Of a stretch of DNA of 64,000 nt, positions 12,107 through 24,754 are shown piece after piece. How positions within the stretch are numbered: the stretch's first letter is position 1; every line of letters begins with the position of its first letter. The notes under the pieces were generated by a model. The model ran no database searches. It saw only the letters and a list, made by a program, of their open reading frames with translations, and was not told the DNA's origin. The stretch is from contig CM040429.1 of assembly GCA_022702705.1 (NCBI GenBank), positions 114,801,943 to 114,865,942 of the forward strand, written 5' to 3'. Origin of the DNA: Papilionanthe hookeriana x Papilionanthe teres (taxonomy: Eukaryota; Streptophyta; Magnoliopsida; Asparagales; Orchidaceae). Both the position numbers and the translations under genes were made by a program.

Positions 12107-14470
12107 GAATGACGAGAGGGCTTCCCGTGGGGCTCAAGGCCGGGATCACCGCTCGGGGAGGAGAAGAAGAGCTCGGTGTCCACTAGGGTCGGGACGTCTC
12201 AGCAAGGGAGAATTTGAAATTTTGGCTCACATGGAGCTCTCGGCCATGGTGTTCTCCGACGACCGTGGTGGCCGGCCGGCCGTGCATGGGTCACCATCCG
12301 ACTCGCATGGGGTCGGGGTCGAATTTGGTGAAGTCAATCGGAGTTTGACATGTGTAAAGGAGTTGAATTGAAATGGAATGGGGGAAGGCTATTTTGGGCT
12401 TAGTTTGGTCAAAGGCATGGATTTGGGTTTGGTGCACCCTCCCACGACTCTGGTTTTGGGCTTAGGGTATCATTTGGGTCACCTGAATTGGAGTGGTGAA
12501 GTCTCCATCCATGGTGAGGTAGCTAAGCATGGTTTAGAGTGCGACATGAATATGGTTAAAAGGGCTTAATGAAAGATTAGGAAGGGGTCCCCTCTTCTTA
12601 CCATTAATGGCTTCGGTGAGGTGGAAAGTGGCTTCAATGGCTTCCATGTGGCTTGTACATGGCTCAATGGCTCACATTTGGCTTGGAAAAAGTTTGGTCA
12701 ATTTCATAAAAATGAATTTTAAGGATTTTGGATATTTTGGTGGAAATTTGGATGAAGCTTTATTTTGAATGGTTTAATGATGATTTTGAAACTTAGGGGT
12801 GATTTTGATTAAATGGATGATGTAGAGAAATGTCATGTGGGCTTTGGATTGAAAACTTGGGCTTTTGAAATGGTCTTGGGTGGGCTTTTAAAGTGATTTA
12901 GGGAGTGGGCTCTTGGATTTTAAAATGGGCTTTTTGATGAAGATTTTGTGAAGGACCATGTCAAATAAATGTTGCAATTGGTTTAGGGATGTTTCATGAA
13001 TGGTTTGGAATCTATTTGGTGTGATTTGGAGTAGAATTGGGTTGAATTTGGGCTTTTTAGTTAAAGGGGCCAAAGTGGGCCAAATTGGGCTAACTTGGGT
13101 TAAGGTTGGGCTAAAGTTGGATTTGATGTAAAATTAATGTTGAGAAATGTTTATGGGAGTGTCACAAAGAGTTTTCAAATTTGGTTGGGCTCTAATTCTG
13201 GGATTTGGGCCCATTTGGGTTAGGTTTGGGCTTAGGTCAATTTATGGGATTTTGGTTTTGGATTAGGTTTGGGTGAATTTTAGGTCCAAAATTTGGGCAA
13301 ATCAAGTTAGTGTTTTGTTTATGGGGGTGTTAGGAAGGCTTTAGAAAAGACTTGGGGCCAATTGAGGTTGAATTGGGTTAGTTTGGGCTAGGTTTAGGTC
13401 ATGGGTCAAAATTGGGTCTTAGGCTTCAAATTGAAATTGGGCCCAAATGTCAGTCAAATTGGACTTGGATTTGGTCTAAATTGATATTGGGGATATTAAA
13501 TTGAAGTTTAGAATTGAATTGGACCAAAATTGAGGTCAATTAGGGTGGTTTGGTTTGACATTGGGTTCACTTGGGTTTAAAATGTGTCAAATTGGGAGTT
13601 TTGGTACAAGTGGGGTAAATTGGCAAAATTGGACCATGGTGTAGTTGAATAAAATGAAATTGGGAATATTTGGGATTTTCTGGAATTTTTTGGTAATTTT
13701 CTGAATTTTTGGATTTTTGGGTTAAGAAGGGCATTTTGGGTATTTGGAGGGTATTGGGGGGTACTTCTGGAATTTTTGGTATTTTTGGCTATAGATGATC
13801 AATTTGAGTGTGGGGAAATGTTTAGGATTGATTTTAAGGAATTTTGGGTAATTTATGTGATTTTGCAAATTTTGGGTAGTTCCAAGGGCATTTGGTAGGT
13901 TTAATGGGTGTAGGGCCCCGGGGGTCAAAAATTGAAATTTTGGGAAAATGAAGATTGATCAAATTTGAGTAGGATGGAATCACTTTGGTTGAGCCATGAA
14001 GCCATATTAAGCTCATATGAGCCGTTAGAGGACTTATTTGAGGCATTCACTATGTTGTTCCTAACCCTCTTAGCCATGGGCTTAGGGGTTAAGGACCATC
14101 CATATGAATTTCCTACATGAGTCAGGAAGTCAAGTATGGTGAGAGTGTGGTTTTAGGACTTGGAATATGTGTGAGAGCGTAGTGTATGTGCAAGTCAACC
14201 CTCACCGCACTGTGCCACCTGTGGTATTCCTAAGGCCAAAAAGTCCCATGGGAACTCATCCTTGAAACCTCCACATTTGATTTCAACCCTCTAGGTGATT
14301 AGGGGTCTACAATCAAGCTTGTGGGGTTTGCAGGGAGTCAAGAGGTTTTTGAATTTCTAAAGGGTGGGTTCCACTTCTAGTCCTCTATGATTAGTCAAAG
14401 GAAAAGCTTAAGGCTAGATCCTAAGTACTAAAGAGAGAAGCAAAAGACCTCACCAAAAATGAGGTCAACA

Positions 14471-14942
14471 CCAGCGCCGGACTGCGCCAAAATTCATAGA
14501 TTTTGGCCTATTGAATCGAAAATAGCACCGAACGACCCTGTCACCAGCGCTGGACCGCGCCCGACAAACAAAAGGCCCTTAAACCCTCAAATTTCGTAAT
14601 TTAACCCTGGGACCCACCATTTTTACCCAAACCATCATCTTCTACCTCCAGCTAAGGCCGATTTTCGCACATAGGGCTCGCTTGCATTTAGGTTTGAAGA
14701 AATTTTGTGGCCGAAAAAGTTTGGATTTCATCTTCTCTCGGTAAGAGCTTCACTTTAAACTAAATTTTTTCAATTTTGACCTTGGAAATATCCTACATTA
14801 GGAAGATCTAACGCTTTGAGGTTTTTAGAGAAAATTTGGAGAATTTCCATGGTGTTGGAGTTCTTATTTATTTAAATTTACTTTGGAGCCTATTACATTG
14901 CAATTTTGAAATTGATTTGGACTAATTTGATATATATATAAA
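14471..14942 (+). repeat. Athila spacer before the env-like ORF, with a GC-rich segment shared with the LTR
   Basis: There is no gene here. The first ~110 bases contain ACTGCGCC and GGACCGCGCC motifs and align with 17583-17680 inside the LTR of the same element, so an LTR-like segment recurs upstream of the env-like ORF. The rest is AT-rich leader ending in TATATATATAAA just before the ATG at 14943, and may hold a splice acceptor for env-like expression. Confidence 0.5.
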
Positions 14943-16043
14943 ATGGCTCCAAGAATGGCAAAAGGGAAGAGAAAACATGAGTATGATGAGAGTAAATTTG
15001 TAAATTTCAATGCTTATTACTGCTTTAGTACATTTCTTAGTAATAAGAAGTGTATTCAAGAGAAAGCTTTTGAAAATCCTGGAGGTGTGATCGAAGAATT
15101 AATTGCTAATTGTCAATGGGAAGTTTTCTGCTATTTTGCTGCTGAAGCGATGTTGGGAATTATGAAAGAATTTTATGCTAATTTGTACTATTTTGAGAGC
15201 AAATATATCCTTGTTAGAGGACAAATGGTAAAGTTTACCCCCGCACGCATCAATGTATTTTACATGTTGAGAGAACCTTTCTCTTGTAAATATGAGAATT
15301 TTCCTATTACTAATGAGGCACTTGATATAATTATTAATTATTTGACGGATGTAAAAGAGGAAAGGAAGATTAAACTTAGGCAAAAAGTTAACTTCCCCCT
15401 TTCTACATTGAATCCTGTATTAAAAGCCTGACATTATTTCATTTCTACAAGACTTATGCCTACTAGTCATCATAGCGAAGTAACTGTAGAGAGAGCTGTT
15501 GTGAATTATTATATTGAAAACATGAAAAATATCAATATTACGGCTATCAATCATAAAAGTATTTTGACTAATTCTAAAGGAGGGACTATAAGTAGACTAG
15601 GACACCCCAGCCTGATTCATGCCTAGTGTATTCAGTCAGGTTTAGCAACTGAAGATAATGATCAGGTAGTCTACACCCTGAAGCCAATCAGTAAATTAAA
15701 CCTGAAGACATATGAAGCCCATGTAGGATGGAAATGAAGTAAGAAGGCTGATGTATCTTCTTCTATTCAGGAGAGACCATCTACATCTAAGGAACTTACT
15801 CTATATGATGTTATGGATCAGCTAGAAAAGTTGAATACCAGAGTAAAGGGACTTGAAGCAAGGAACAAGATAAATGATGATTATAAAGTGCGGTAGCGAG
15901 AATTTGATATAGTTTATCATGAAGCACATATGAGATTCCTGAGGGGAGACACTAGTTTTGTATTTCCTACATACCCTGAGTACACTCCATACCAGCCTGA
16001 TGAACCTGATGATGGTGGAGCTCTTGCAGATTATGATTGGTAG
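14943..16043 (+). pseudogene. Athila env-like / 'putative plant transposon protein' ORF
   Basis: A single 367-codon frame from ATG to a terminal TAG at 16041-16043, interrupted by only four in-frame stops (about 15430, 15625, 15735, 15895) and no frameshift. The first 162 codons are open and start with a Lys/Arg-rich stretch (GKRKHEYDESK). The block MKEFYANLYYFES followed by VRGQMVKFTPARIN matches the plant transposon protein domain found in the third ORF of Athila elements. A predicted coiled coil (MDQLEKLNTRVKGLEAR) and an acidic Pro/Tyr-rich tail follow. No clear signal peptide or membrane span is visible. The stops fit C-to-T decay of CAG, CGA or TGG codons. No replacement sequence is proposed. 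Confidence 0.75.
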
Positions 16044-17382
16044 TATAGTTTTTTTTATTTTCATTGCATTCAGTATTTTCTGATGTACTTGTGATGTACT
16101 TGAGACTGTGATTAGCATTTATGATTTAATGTGTATTTGATGTATTTTTTGTGAACTTTAATTTATAATATGTTGAATTACGATGGATGTGATGTGATAA
16201 TGTAGTTTGCATGTATTTTGTTTATTTGTTTAATCTATGATTATAACAGTTGGATCTTAATGTGTTATGTGTATAATTGATGTTTTATGTTTTAAGATTT
16301 CAAACTTCTTCACCTTGCAAATTTCTAACATATATTTGTGTATAGAAATGCTCTTAAGGCCTATTGTTCTAAATTTATAAAGAAGATATGCATAAACTCA
16401 AAGGTATGAAAGGCCCAATATATTGAGGTATGAGTCACATATATGTTTAGATTTTTTCTTTCTACCTATGCTAATCTTATTGATATTCAAAAATTTAAGT
16501 TTGGGGGAGGGAAAGAATTAACTGTTAGTTGTTCTCATTTAAAAGTATTTTTCAAATTATTAACATGATTTCCTGTGATAGAGCTCAATTTCAGATAACT
16601 GTATTTTGACTTTATTTGAGTACTTTAGTGAACTTGAATAAAAGTTTTTGGTAATGAAAAGTAATTTTGTAGGATAAGATATTTGGTATAAGAGAATAGG
16701 ATTATAGTCAACTATTCGAAGTAAGAAAAATTGTATGTTTGAAATATTAAGTATCTTAAAACATTATGTGAATGTAAAGGATTGTGACTCTATGATGAAT
16801 CAATAATAAGCTAAAGAAATACCTATAAGGTAAAAGATTATGGTAACTTTCAAATTTAGGGTGAGAAGGGTGAGGTTCAAAAATTATTAAAGGCTATCCA
16901 GAGATAGTAATCATCACTTGAAAAAACAAAAAGCAAAAGTAAAAAAGAGAAAAAGAAGAAAAAGAAAAGATAAAGTGAGGAGAAGCTTGATGAGATGTCT
17001 AATAAAATATTGGCTTCACTTGGATCTACTTAAAGGGAAGAACTTAATTACTTTTCTGAACTTATATGTATGGATTAACATCTTTACTAGTAGTGTTCTC
17101 ATAAACTTCTTCTCATGTAATCTTTTTAAGTGCCTTAATAGGACAATCTACAGTCATTTTTGAAATGAATAGAAGCCTAGAACTCTTAGACTTGATGATT
17201 AGATAGACTTATACCTATAGAATTTACTTAAATTATTCAAAGATCTTTCTGAAAATTTTACTACTGTATTTATCTAAGTCAAAATAATGGTATTCTAGAA
17301 AGAAAGTTCATTGCAGTGGATCATTATTTTATGTATTCACTAAATTACTTAACGACACGTAATAGTTAAATTTGAGGGATCT
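16044..17382 (+). other. Athila 3' untranslated spacer with polypurine tract
   Basis: A gene-free AT-rich region between the env-like ORF and the LTR. It includes the purine run AAGTTTGGGGGAGGGAAAG near 16497-16515, a PPT-like motif common in Athila 3' regions, and a second run (GAGGGATC) directly before the LTR start at 17383. The Lys/Arg-coding frame at 16918-17163 is low-complexity A-rich DNA and is not called. Confidence 0.5.
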
Positions 17383-18966
17383 TGATCCATTGAAAATTTG
17401 ATAGCTTTTTTATATCAATTTCATACCTATTTTTGATGATATTACACTTTAAACAAGGATATTTTTCATGATTTCATGCAGGTAAAATGATTTTAGGCCT
17501 TTGGAGCAGAAGGAAGCAAAAAGGAGCAAATTTAGAGAAAAATGCGCTTTTTTAACTGGAGCACTGGATGGTGCTGTCACCAATACCAGACCGCGCCAAA
17601 TTACAAAGAGATTGGGCTATTTTCTGGAAAATAGTGCCGGACGGCGCCCTATCCCGCGCCTGACTGCTCCATATTGTGATCAAACTAGATTCAATGTATT
17701 TGGTTGGATTTTGGAGCGGTGTTCGAGGAAACTATTGGGAAGTTAGTTACATATGAATTTAAATTGTTTTGGAGCCAAATATAGAGAAGGGAGAGAGTCT
17801 TTTGAGTGTGTGAGTGAAGAGGGAGAGTGTCTTTTCATTGTTCTAGTGTAGAGAATCCATTAGAGAGAATCTTGGGTTTGTGTTTGTTTTCTTCTAAGGA
17901 GTGTAGGCGGAGAGGAAAAGTGAGAGATTTCTTCTTCCTTACTTATCTAAAGAGAGAATTGTGTGTTGTTGAGAAGAAAGAAGAGGAGTCAAAGGAGTTC
18001 CCTGAGATTCTCTTTGGGAAGAGTTTGAGATAAGTTGTATTTTCTTTACTCTGTTTGTATGACGTTATTTTTATATATAAAATCCATCTTTTGTCATCTT
18101 TTCCTCATGAGTCTTGAGTAGATTTCTTTGTTTTCCTCCTTTTCATGGATGTGTTGATGTTGTGATATGAAAATGATGTGTCGATTTATTATGGAGAATT
18201 TGTGATGACCTTTTCACTTCGTACATCATTTCTTTTTGATCTGGCAAATTAAATTGTTAAAACTTGTTGGGAAACATATGTTCCAAAAGGATTATGAGTT
18301 CCACAACAAAAGTGAAGGTCACATTCAATGTCCATGAATGAGTGACGTAGTTCATGGGGGTTGGGTGCAAATAAATAGGAAAATATATTTTGATGGCCGT
18401 AGAATTAGAGATTTTAGAATGACAGACTGAAATCCCCAATTTGGTCCTAGGTTTTGGAAACCAAAGTGAGAGTTAGCCGTCAGGTGAAGGTAAGTGGGAG
18501 CTCCGTAGTGACAGTCGGTATCCTCCCAGCCTAACCACGGATTTGGGGACTAAACTTAGGATTAGCCAATGTTCTTTATATCGCTCAGAAGAGGGTAAAG
18601 AATATGAATGCTCTTATTTGGCACAATACTATTGCATTACTGATCTATGTCATTAAATCATTACATTATTATTGGAATGCAGGAGGATTCTTTCTTACAT
18701 TTGAACTTTTGTTATAAATTTAATCTTGTGTTAGTTAACTGTGTTAGGAAGTTAGAACGTACTTTTGTAGAATTAGTAACTACATCTGTTTATTAAACTT
18801 TTATTATTAGTAATTACTACAATTGTGTTGTGATTCGTGTAGTGATTTCTGTGCTCCATTATAGAATTAAATACCTCCTCGTGGGATCGATAACCAAGAC
18901 TCTATTAGAGCCCTGTATTACTTGAGCCATACGTATACTTGCGTTTAATTGTGTGACTCAATAGAA

Positions 18967-19015
<49 letters not shown>

Positions 19016-19035
19016 CGAGTTAATTAATTTTGGCA
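17383..19035 (+). repeat. Athila LTR (plus strand)
   Basis: An LTR of about 1.65 kb, beginning TGATCC and ending near GGCA. It aligns with the LTRs at 44858-46390 (+) and 37332-39169 (-). Shared features are the ATTACACTTTAAA block near the start, the 'cagacTGAAAT...gacagtcggtatcctcccagcc' block near 18420-18530, and GTATACTTGCGT near 18930. A GC-rich segment of GCGCC motifs lies at 17575-17680, where the other LTRs have unrelated GC-rich repeats. The exact 3' end is inferred. Confidence 0.7.
18970..19010. repeat. (AT)n microsatellite
   Basis: An uninterrupted run of about 20 AT dinucleotides close to the 3' end of the Athila LTR. Confidence 0.95.
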
Positions 19036-21824
19036 GTTTAAAAAGTCACACCAATCTCTATCTTTGGCTTGAGAGGTAGCAGACCCTATACAGTTACATG
19101 CTCCAATGCGGTCTGCATGTGATCCAGTTTCTTCTTGGAGGACTTCGTCCATAGTGTGCTCCATCCATCTTTACTGACAAATGTATATATTAGATAGAAT
19201 GACTCAATTGAAATCATATTATTGGAACCTCTTTCAGGTTTTTTAAAACATTCTTTTGGTATTGTTATGTTTTCGTCTTTATAGTTTCTCTCGAGCTAAT
19301 CCTTAAAGCTAAAGCAATTCTCTATGGTACGTCCAAGTATCCTATGTTATGGGCAATAGTTGAGTTGATCCTTCAAGTTGACTTTTTCTAGCTTCTTCGG
19401 CTCGGGCAACTTGAACTTTGTTTTCTTTATCAAATTCCTGAACATCTTTTCCATGGCTTCATCTTTAAAGGAGTAATTCTTGTTTAGCCGAGCTGCTCAT
19501 CAGACCCTATCTTACGTCATTCCTGTATGGTCTCTGCTGAGGATGGGACTGGCAGTACTGCTAAGGATGGGGCTGGCTGTACTGCTGAGGCTGAGCATAC
19601 TGCGGTGGAGGCCGACTGTACTGTGGTGACTGCTGCTCTGTCTAAATCCTCAACTGCTGCTTTCCCTTGTCAACTGTTGCCACTAAGTAATATCTTTTTC
19701 AAATGCTTTGACCGCCCTAGACTTTTATATCTTTTCTGCTTGCTTCATATTTTGACTTCTTGAAAGGCTTAATAGTAAGACCCTTGAACATGAAAGCCTC
19801 TGGACCGTGGATAATTTTGAGTAGTATCTTGATTTCATGCTAAATTCTCTCCATCTCAGAATGTAGTCCACTAGGGTCTCGTTAGGCTTCTGTCTTTCCA
19901 CTACGAGATCTTATATGGTGACATGGTGATGTGCTCCGTCAAACCTCTTCATGAACATGCTTTCCAATTCTGCAAAATTTTTGACTGACCCGTTGGGCAA
20001 CTTTGCATACCAATCAAACACGATCCCAGAAATGTTGTTGAAGAACTATCAAAATAACATCTCTTCATTCCCTCTTGTATTGCAATAGCTTGCTCTGAAA
20101 TGGGCGACGTGCTGTCGAGGATTTCCGGTCCCATCGAATGTCTTGAAAGTAGGGAACACAAAGCCTTTAGGATAAGACACGATATGGAACTTCTCCGGAT
20201 AGAGACTAACCTTTTAAACTAGCGCACCACCTTTAGATTGGGCTAAAGCCTTGCTCACTTACTTTTCGACCATCTGTTTAATGTCTATTTCTAGTAGAAT
20301 TTAGATTAGATCTTTCTTTGGTAGATTGTCTTCGTTAGCGAAAGTGACCTCTCTTCTTTCATGTGTGATATGTATGATTTTGGGTTGATTGACCTCTGAA
20401 GATGCTACTAGTCGTGACTGCGACTAACTGTGTACTATAGCCATGACAGTCATGGCAGCAACCATCTCTTCTATCTTATTTTTCATCAGGCTAATCTGTT
20501 CATCCCTTATCAAAATGGCCCTCTGAATTTTATCTGTGACGTTCTCCTCAGTTGGCAGCGGAGCATCACTCGCAGATGACGTGGCATTGGTCTCAACAAT
20601 GTTGATCTCCATAAATTCTTCTTCCATGTAGTCCGACAGGTGGTAATATTCATTTTCGATGTCTAATTCTTTCTCTTGCTAATTCTGAAATCTCAGCTCA
20701 AAGCTTTCGGACCTTATCATCAATTACTTTCTCTTTTGTTCTTTTTAAATCCGCAGGCATTCCTCGTCTATTGTTTCTTTCTGCAACTGACTATGAGGCA
20801 ACTACAGTAATGAAAACATAAACATTGGACTCATGATTCATTTTATGATCCACAGACCTCTCAGAACGTACTAGTGCATCAACCTTTGGTACCCACACCT
20901 TCCTCTTAAAAGTCGACGCCTTGAGATAGAGTGTCTTGGCGGGGACATCGCAGTGAAGAGGAAAAGTGTGCTCCCTATGGTTCAGACCATGTACAAAGGG
21001 AAACAATCCTCTCTTATCATTCCTCTATGGGAGCTCCTTATAATCTTCGACAAATGGTTCTCTCGGACCTAGCCGAGACTTAACTGACATGTGCTTTGCC
21101 TGTCTCGGGGCAATGATAATAGTATTTGTAGTGGTGGTAAGACATTTCCTTAAGTGGAGCATAATGGGAGCACGGGCTGATAATGTTTTGGACAAATTAT
21201 GTACTGGATGACCGGGTCTTTCCTTCCTTAGAATCTCATTCTTCATTCTCAGGGACACTGCACATCCCATTCTCTTAAGTAGTTTGGTGACTGCGCACCC
21301 TTCTTTCTTGGCTAACCTCTGGAATACAGTACGGACTCAGGTGACGGGGGTGGGCCTCTCCCTCACCTCGTCACGATCATTAATCAGTGGTAAAGTAGCG
21401 GCAATTCTGTGGAGACTTTCATGTCCAATAGTATCCATTAGCGGATGGAACCTGCTCCCTCGAAGGAGCGGAGTGGTCTCTGGTACACTGAGATCCTCCT
21501 GCTGAGGAAGCTAATCAATAATTGGCAGGCTTGAAGTTTGAGCCCTGATGGCTTTCAAGTTTTTGCAGTTGTGGTTCCTCCCTTGAGATCTAGTCAGCGG
21601 GTCAACTCTGGAGCTAGAACCAACCTAAACAACTGATGGTGGAGCAAGAAAAGCATCAGTGGAATCTTCTTTATTCAGTATCTCCTTCCCCTTGGTAGAT
21701 GGAAAGGTAGGTGCGGTGACGGTAAAACCAGTAACAGTGGATGTGATAACTCTTCTAGGAACGGGGACGACCGAATTGATAGGGGCGGAGGAGACCTTTG
21801 ATCCCGATTCCCTTTAGTTCCTTA
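19036..21824 (-). pseudogene. Relic Tat/Ogre ORF1-gag region
   Basis: A diverged minus-strand copy of the element 1 segment at about 3730-6310, with the same block order. ORF1-like Ser/Thr/Pro block and terminal TAG lie at 21625-21627. The basic segment and the EINIVETNATSS plus coiled-coil block (20424-20627) follow, then capsid fragments near 19800-20160. A Gln/Tyr/Pro-rich repeat lies at 19530-19640 and the post-nucleocapsid linker near 19040-19240. Many frameshifts and stops are present. It is more diverged than elements 1-3 are from each other, so it is an older insertion or another subfamily. Athila LTR sequence truncates it on both sides. Confidence 0.75.
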
Positions 21825-22545
21825 TGAAAACTAATAAAATTTATGCTTTTGGTAATCAAATTAAACTTATATTTTTTATAAAAAATATTCTTTTACAGCA
21901 ACACCAAAAAAACTTGATTCTGATGTAAATAAGAATACAACAGTATATTTTAATTTAGGGATTCGATGCAAGTATGCTTATCTTTATCAAATAATATTAA
22001 AATTTCTAATTAAGCCACAAAATATCGATCCCACGGGGAAAATTTATAGATATTGAAAAGATAAAAAGGTTTCTAGAACACAAGTTCTATTTAGAAAAAG
22101 ACACTTAAACAGTTTCATATAACAACAAATTTTTAAAATATGATTCTTTCGGTATTTTCTTAAATTATAAGATCAATGGAACAATTATCTAACTATAGCA
22201 AGATTTTTGTACGATTTAAAGAAGTATACATGAAAATATATTTTTCCTTATCATTATTTGTAATAAGTAAAGGAATTCTGTTGTAGAAGTAATCAAAATG
22301 TGTTGTGCCAAATATGAATAATTTTATTTTTTGCCTTTACTAGAGATGCTATAAAGAACATTGGCTAGTTTAAAGTTTGAATAGTTCTGAAGGCGGGTTA
22401 GGTAGGGAAGATACTAGCTCTCACTCTAGAGTTCCCTCCTTTCCCTCCACTTGGGGGCTAACTCTCGCATCAAAACCTAAAACAATAAACCAAAATTAAG
22501 GCTTTAGTCTGTCACCTTAAAGTCTCTAATTCTACACCCTTGGCC
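21825..22545 (-). repeat. Athila LTR fragment (minus strand)
   Basis: The 3' part of an Athila LTR in minus orientation. It shares with 37430-38000 the block around GGGGGCTAACTCTCGCA (22450-22470), the 'agggaagatactag...ctcactctagagttccct' block and the CAAGTATGCTTATC region near the end. It is cut at about 22545, where element 3 LTR sequence begins. It may be the 3' LTR of the minus-strand Athila at 33643-39169, but the two outer flanks differ. Confidence 0.65.
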
Positions 22546-24754
22546 TAAACCCAAACCTAATCCAAATAGGCCCAAATCCCTAAATCAAAGCCTAACAAAA
22601 GTTGAAAACTTTTTGTCACACCCCCATAAACATTTTTCAACATTAATTTTACATCAAACCCAACATTGGCCCAACCTTCACCCAAGTTGGCCCAATTTGA
22701 TCCATTTTGAACCCATTATCAAAAAGGCCCAAATTGAACCCATTTCAACTCCAAATGACACCAAACCTTTTCCAAATCACTCATGATACATCCCTAAACT
22801 AAACCCAACATTTATTAGACATGGTCCTTCACAAAACTTTCATCTAAAAGCCCATTTTTAAAATCTAAAAGCCCACTTCCAAAAAGCCTTTAAAAGCCCA
22901 TTTTCACCAAAGTTCAAAAAGCCCAAAATTTATTCTAAAGCGCGTGTGAAATTCCCATCATCATCCTTTCAATTGAAATCATCCCTAAGTCCTAAATCAA
23001 TAATCAAAAAATTCCAAATCAAGCCACATGCCAATTTCCCCTAAATCCATCAAAAATCCCAAAATCCATTTTCATGAAATTGAGCCAAGCCATGGGCAAT
23101 CCATAGGCTAGCCATGAAGCCATCCTTAATCCCCATGCAAGCCATGTGAGTGATGTTCATGTGACCATACCATATTGGGCAAAAGGAGGGAGTCCTTTAA
23201 TGATTCCCTTAAGAGTGATTAAACCTTTTCATGCTTCCCCTAAACCATGCTTAAACTTAAATATGCTTAGATGGTGACTTCTCCCCACTAAGCTAGCTGA
23301 CTTACCTGACCTCCCTCAGCCCAAATCAGTCCCTTGGTGGGTGCACCAAAACCAAATCCATGACTTGGACACATATGAACCCAAAATAGCCCTCTCCCCA
23401 TAACACTTAAATAAATTACTTTACACATGGCTAACCCCCATTGTTTGCACAAAACTGAATCCCTGGACTCACTAAGTCAAGATGGTGACCTGACCCTGCC
23501 GGCTAGCCGCGTGGGTCACCGGAAAATGCCATGGCCGAGAGCTCCATGTGAGCCAAACTCTAAAATTCTCTCTGGCTGAGCTGCCCCATGCCCAATGGCC
23601 ACTGTGGCTATTCTTCCCTTAACCAAGGCAGCTGAGCCCAAGCCCTAACTCCATCGGGCAAGCCCTCCAGCCAGCTCTATTTAAACTCCACCCCTCTCGG
23701 CCAAATAAGGTGATGAACCAGAGCTTAACAAAACTCTGCCAAAATTGCTCCGAGACCTTCTCTAACCCGCGAGCAATTGATTCCCAGGTGTCCCTTTGCC
23801 CTAACCCCCATTAACGAGCTCAATTTCTCGATCAAAAATCCACCCAAAAACCAGGACAACTCTGAAACCTCCACCAAAATCAAATTAAACTCACCCACAC
23901 CTACACAAGACCTAGAGAAGGAGTTCACCAGTGAAAGCCCCCTCACCAGGCCAGCCATCCTCTCTATCGGCCAATCTTTGAAATCAGCCTTGGTCACTTT
24001 CATACCTAGGCAATTCCCGCAGCCAGAGACTTCATCTGGAGATTTCTTGGGTGCAATCAAAGGTGCTACAACTCTCTGATTGAAGCTTCACTTCTCAGAG
24101 CCAAGGTATGGACCCCTTCTTCCTCCAGAGCTTCTAGTGATTCTCTATTTTTCATGGTTTAATTTCATAGCTCATAAACCATATGGATGTGTTCGTCTCC
24201 TCAATACGAATCTATAGAGCATAGGAACGCGAAAATCCGTTGAGAAATGAGAGAGATCTTAGGGTTTGAGTGTGGACGGCTCTCAAGACACACCAGTCAG
24301 AGACAATGATCGGCCGCCGTTGGATCGAGCGTGTATCGAATGGACGGTGCAGATCACGTCAGATGAGTGAACGGGACATGAACCGCGGGCCCCCGGAGCG
24401 CTGAGTCAGATGGCGGCGTCGAATAGGGAGGCGACACGTGGGTTTTCAGAGCTGCCGAGGATGAGTCGGCGCCGTGTGCATAAATAGATAAATAGGGTAT
24501 TTTTGACTTATTTAATTACCCAAAACTTCAAAAATCCATAACTTTGCATAGAAAAATCATAAAAATAAACTAAAAATACCCTCTTGCTCAGTGAATAGAG
24601 GAGAATAATGTGAAAAAAGAATTGAGTTAATTTGATGAGTATTTTATTTTTAATTAATTATTTACTCATTTCAATGTTTTAATTCTCCATTTGCATAGAC
24701 AATTCACCATGGCATGAGACCATAGAGCTTTTGCAGCCTCTGATCTTGGGAGCA
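22546..24754 (+). repeat. 5' LTR fragment of element 3
   Basis: Reverse-complement match to element 1 LTR bases 13225 down to about 11030. It includes the runs of CCCAAATTGG-like repeats, the TATA-like box (23677-23686) and the GC-rich leader with the remnant 70-codon frame (24276-24490). The open frame 23777-24079 resembles 11801-12037 of element 1 (PINELNF, SPLTRPAI) and is LTR leader sequence. The first ~1.2 kb of U3 and the last 4 kb of U5 are absent. Confidence 0.85.
23677..23686 (+). promoter_or_regulatory. LTR TATA-like box, element 3
   Basis: CTATTTAAAC, identical to the boxes in the element 1 and 2 LTRs. Because of the deletion it lies only about 1.1 kb upstream of the RT fragment. 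Confidence 0.5.

Larger units (their letters stand above)
1..14470 (-). mobile_element. Tat/Ogre-type LTR retrotransposon, element 1 (5' half)
   Basis: Ty3/gypsy element read on the minus strand and cut by the left window edge. In element order it shows a 7.4-kb 5' LTR (7073-14470), a PBS, an ORF1-like leader, gag, protease, RT and the start of RNase H. Base 1 aligns with about 59565 of element 2, so the second RNase H, integrase and AlkB-like ORF should lie just outside. Group assignment rests on the long LTR, the PBS starting TGGCGACTC, the protease-RT layout and close similarity to element 2, which has two RNase H domains. The outer LTR end abuts Athila sequence at 14471, so the element inserted into an Athila copy. 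All reading frames are broken. Confidence 0.88.
7073..14470 (-). repeat. 5' LTR of element 1 (7.4 kb)
   Basis: On the minus strand the LTR begins TGTTGACCTCA (14470) and ends CTGACA (7073), a canonical TG...CA. Both limits are fixed by comparison with element 2, whose LTR shares the same ends but has different flanks: PPT on one side there, Athila DNA here. A TATA-like CTATTTAAAC lies at 12097-12106, about 2.36 kb in, so U3 is near 2.4 kb and R-U5 near 5 kb. Bases 11300-12400 are GC-rich, while 9000-10900 are very AT-rich. The stretch from about 9450 to 10280 is absent from the element 2 LTR. Small open frames inside (8746-9021, 12888-13073, 13722-14046) are not supported as genes. Confidence 0.88.
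14471..19035 (+). mobile_element. Athila-type element, 3' part (plus strand)
   Basis: The 3' end of an Athila-group Ty3/gypsy element, cut at 14470 by insertion of element 1; its gag-pol should lie beyond the other end of element 1. It contains a non-coding stretch, an env-like ORF (14943-16043), a purine-rich tract and a 3' LTR. Athila identity rests on LTR similarity to 37332-39169 and 44858-46390, whose adjacent internal regions have Athila PBS and gag. The right end borders relic Tat/Ogre gag DNA. Confidence 0.75.

Noticed and set aside
1..14470. Endogenous pararetrovirus as the source of the RT sequences
   Set aside because: True LTRs, PBS, integrase (in elements 2 and 3) and the gag-PR-RT-RNH-aRNH-IN order identify Ty3/gypsy elements.
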